64,000 nucleotides of DNA, taken from positions 62,001 through 126,000 of the forward strand of contig NZ_RQRS01000008.1 of the NCBI RefSeq assembly GCF_004335085.1. The letters run 5' to 3'. Of this stretch, positions 62,079 to 64,000 are shown piece after piece. Origin of the DNA: Pedobacter nototheniae (GTDB lineage: Bacteria > Bacteroidota > Bacteroidia > Sphingobacteriales > Sphingobacteriaceae). The stretch's first letter is position 1, and each line of letters begins with the position of its first letter. The notes beneath the pieces were generated by a model. That model was given only the letters and a program-made list of their open reading frames with translations. It was not told where the DNA came from and did not search any database. The position numbers and the translations under genes are program-made.

Positions 62079-64000
62079 TAGGATTTCTTTTTAAATACGA
62101 TTTGTTCTGCTTGTTTTTCTACAATTGTTTTAAAAAGCTCTTTTAAATCAAAATATTCTTCTGGAGAGTATAGAGATTTATTTACGTTGATTACACTTTT
62201 TACCATCAGCGCTTTACCTTCACTAACATAGTTGATGCTGAAAGTTCCTTTATCATCCGATAGTTTATAGATGCCGCTTTTAGGCAGTTTATCAATTTCA
62301 TATTCCTCAGGGAAATTTAAGGATATTCTATAAGTTTCTTTAAAAGGATAAGCAAAATCAACAGGGAACTTGCGTTCTTCCAGTTTGAAAAGATTTTCTT
62401 TAGTTCTTTCGAAAAGAAGTGGCGTAAAGTAAACCAAATTGCCAGCTTCTTCCACATTATCCTCAATTACAACATCCATTGATTCGGTAAGCAACTCATC
62501 CAAATCATTAAGAGCGCTAATTTTATAGTTGGAAATTTCAAGTCCAGTTTTGTTTTTCTTAAAGTTTTTTAAAAACTCTGCTTCATTAGTTTTTCTATAT
62601 TTCTCGCGAAGGTTTAAAGCAGAATAACCCATCGAATACTGATTAATTTGCCCCACTAATTTGTTTTCTTTGTTTAGTGTTAGGGTATATGCAAATGTTT
62701 TTTCAGTTTTAATACTTGGCTCTGTAGAAAGCCATTGTCCATTTTTTTCGGTTAAATTAATGTAAAACCCTTGATGACTTAAATTTTCATAATCTAGCAT
62801 GCCCAACGGTAAATCGCGGTCGGTAGCATCCATATAATATAAAGTTTCGCCAATTTGAGTTACAGCTACAACATTATTAAAAGCAGAAATTACTGGATAA
62901 CCAGGATGTTCTCCATTTTCTCTGGTGCTAATTAATACAGGGTAAGCTAAAATTTTTGCTTCTTTCAATAAGCTTAGTAGAGCGAGATTAATATCAGCAG
63001 ATGAACCCGTCTTTTTTTCGAAGATAGTTTTAGGGTTACTTTCTGATGAATATTTCGAATACTTATTATTCCACTTCAGGTTATTTTTAACGTAACTAAA
63101 AATAAGTTTAGTAATGGCTAAAGAATCTTTTTCGCCCTTTAATATGCCTGGTAAAACCGATTTTGCATAGCTATTTTTGTTGATGTAAGAGCCAAAGTTT
63201 TCTTCATCAGCTAGCCCAGCAATAATTTTATTCCATGATCCATTATAATCTTTGTACAACTCGCCAGGGAAATTAGAAGCCTTTAATTCAAATTCTATTT
63301 TTGGCGTATAATCATCCATTGTAGTTACATAGGGCTCATCTTTCAATGCAGGCAAATTTTCTGCACAGTATTTATCGTATAAAGCATTAGAATTTAGCCC
63401 CGTTACGTATGATGCATTTGTGGTTTCGTGGATAGGATGATCTATTTTGAAATAACCACCTAAGTTATTTTTATAAGTTAAGTATTCAGGAATTTTAACA
63501 TTATATTCAGACCATAGGGTAGGTACACCAGTTTGAAATCTCCATCCTCTTAAAGTAAAAATAAAGTCGGATTTAATTCTGTATTTAAACTCTATAATAG
63601 AACCTTCTTTGATGTTGGGTAATGCAAATTTTTTGATAATATTATTTTTATCAAACGCCTCAGTAAATTTGGCATCTTTATTTAGCTTGCTTACAACCAT
63701 TTTACCATCAACCATATTATAGGTTGCGGCATCCATAAAATTTAGTTCTTCTTTGGCTGTACTATTGCTTTTATATAATTCTATGCTAAAATTACCAAGA
63801 TCGTATCCACTCTTTTTTAGGATTTTGTAACGAACATGTCTTTCGTAAACATAAATAAAACTTTGAGTTGATGAACTTATTTCGAAATAGCAATCGCCAA
63901 CATCGAATAATTTAACTGCTGCGGCGGCAGAATCTACTCCTGTAGCTTTTACATCAAATTCTGAAGGTAATATTTTACCGAATTTAAATTCTCTTTTTAC
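62078..64000 (-). CDS. DUF3857/transglutaminase-like protein, N-terminus beyond window (partial)
   Basis: The frame is fully open from the stop at 62078-62080 to the window edge at 64000, giving 640 residues, so the true start lies outside. An internal ATG at 63736 should not be used as the start. The N-terminal visible part is the DUF3857 domain (EISSSTQSFIYVYERHVRYK), followed by a transglutaminase-like core reading KTGSSADINLALLSLLKEA and AFNNVVAVTQIG, where Ser replaces Cys and Asn replaces His, and an Asp in YYMDATDRDLPLG remains. The core therefore looks non-catalytic. Its stop overlaps the start of the intact paralogue. Confidence 0.88.
   Translation of the reverse strand, partial: VKREFKFGKILPSEFDVKATGVDSAAAAVKLFDVGDCYFEISSSTQSFIYVYERHVRYKILKKSGYDLGNFSIELYKSNSTAKEELNFMDAATYNMVDGKMVVSKLNKDAKFTEAFDKNNIIKKFALPNIKEGSIIEFKYRIKSDFIFTLRGWRFQTGVPTLWSEYNVKIPEYLTYKNNLGGYFKIDHPIHETTNASYVTGLNSNALYDKYCAENLPALKDEPYVTTMDDYTPKIEFELKASNFPGELYKDYNGSWNKIIAGLADEENFGSYINKNSYAKSVLPGILKGEKDSLAITKLIFSYVKNNLKWNNKYSKYSSESNPKTIFEKKTGSSADINLALLSLLKEAKILAYPVLISTRENGEHPGYPVISAFNNVVAVTQIGETLYYMDATDRDLPLGMLDYENLSHQGFYINLTEKNGQWLSTEPSIKTEKTFAYTLTLNKENKLVGQINQYSMGYSALNLREKYRKTNEAEFLKNFKKNKTGLEISNYKISALNDLDELLTESMDVVIEDNVEEAGNLVYFTPLLFERTKENLFKLEERKFPVDFAYPFKETYRISLNFPEEYEIDKLPKSGIYKLSDDKGTFSINYVSEGKALMVKSVINVNKSLYSPEEYFDLKELFKTIVEKQAEQIVFKKKS

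Noticed and set aside
63734-63736. ATG at 63736 as start of the last gene
   Set aside because: The frame remains open to the window edge and the upstream residues fit the DUF3857 domain, so the start lies outside the window.

Overview
The window looks like chromosomal DNA of a Bacteroidota bacterium, most likely a Sphingobacteriaceae member close to Pedobacter. The DNA is AT-rich. It carries a type IX secretion cargo next to a PorP/SprF protein, LytTR/LytS two-component pairs, a periplasmic beta-propeller sensor kinase, DUF3857 transglutaminase-like proteins, a futalosine-route menaquinone enzyme, few Shine-Dalgarno sequences, and promoters of the form TTG-N17-20-TAnnTTTG that are typical of this phylum. 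The genus is inferred from overall gene content only; no rRNA or tRNA gene was seen.

Layout. 1-6.7 kb: tail of an unknown gene, an HD phosphohydrolase, a tiny TatA, an unknown small protein, then a large PKD-repeat T9SS cargo coupled to a PorP/SprF-like protein. 6.7-12.8 kb: rpoN, mscL, a ChaN-like protein, then a LiaF-like membrane protein, a DUF4288 protein and a LytS/LytTR pair. 12.9-14.5 kb: rpmH-rnpA-yidD and tsaB. 14.5-23.2 kb: two envelope proteins, a DUF423 protein with priA, an outer-membrane barrel, pcm, smpB and a secreted thioredoxin-like protein. 23.2-27.7 kb: an mntR-mntH manganese unit in which MntH is fused to a universal stress domain, an Lrp regulator, and ung with a hydrolase. 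27.7-38.5 kb: thioredoxin-like and small conserved proteins, lysS, a long-chain acyl-CoA synthetase, the iscS-iscU-iscA Fe-S unit and methylmalonyl-CoA epimerase. 38.5-46.5 kb: META lipoprotein-like protein, rpmE2, a GlmU-like protein, tpiA-prmA, mpl, an XRE regulator, an acetyltransferase, an acidic mini-protein and scpB. 46.7-53.7 kb: a large propeller sensor kinase with its LytTR regulator, divergent from two Tat-exported ferritin-like proteins, then mqnC. 53.8-59.4 kb: an unrecognised three-gene coiled-coil/membrane/ASKHA cassette and an M16 peptidase pair. 59.4-64 kb: a 21-bp tandem repeat, a REP-like palindrome, ppnP, and two DUF3857 proteins, the last running off the window edge.

Most of the window is ordinary core genome with strong housekeeping content. 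No prophage, integrase, insertion sequence, CRISPR array or toxin island was seen. The parts most worth a second look are the cassette at 53.8-56.7 kb, whose third protein is a membrane-anchored relative of Ppx/GppA, the 21-bp repeat array at 59.4 kb, the MntH-Usp fusion with a candidate MntR operator, and the pairing of a catalytically degenerate with an intact transglutaminase-like protein at the right end. Convergent genes either overlap at their stop codons (three pairs meet with 0-4 bp) or are separated by clean bidirectional hairpin terminators. Several start codons were moved from the longest reading frame to an internal ATG, using signal peptides, promoter boxes, TAATG overlaps or family length; three genes appear to start at TTG.
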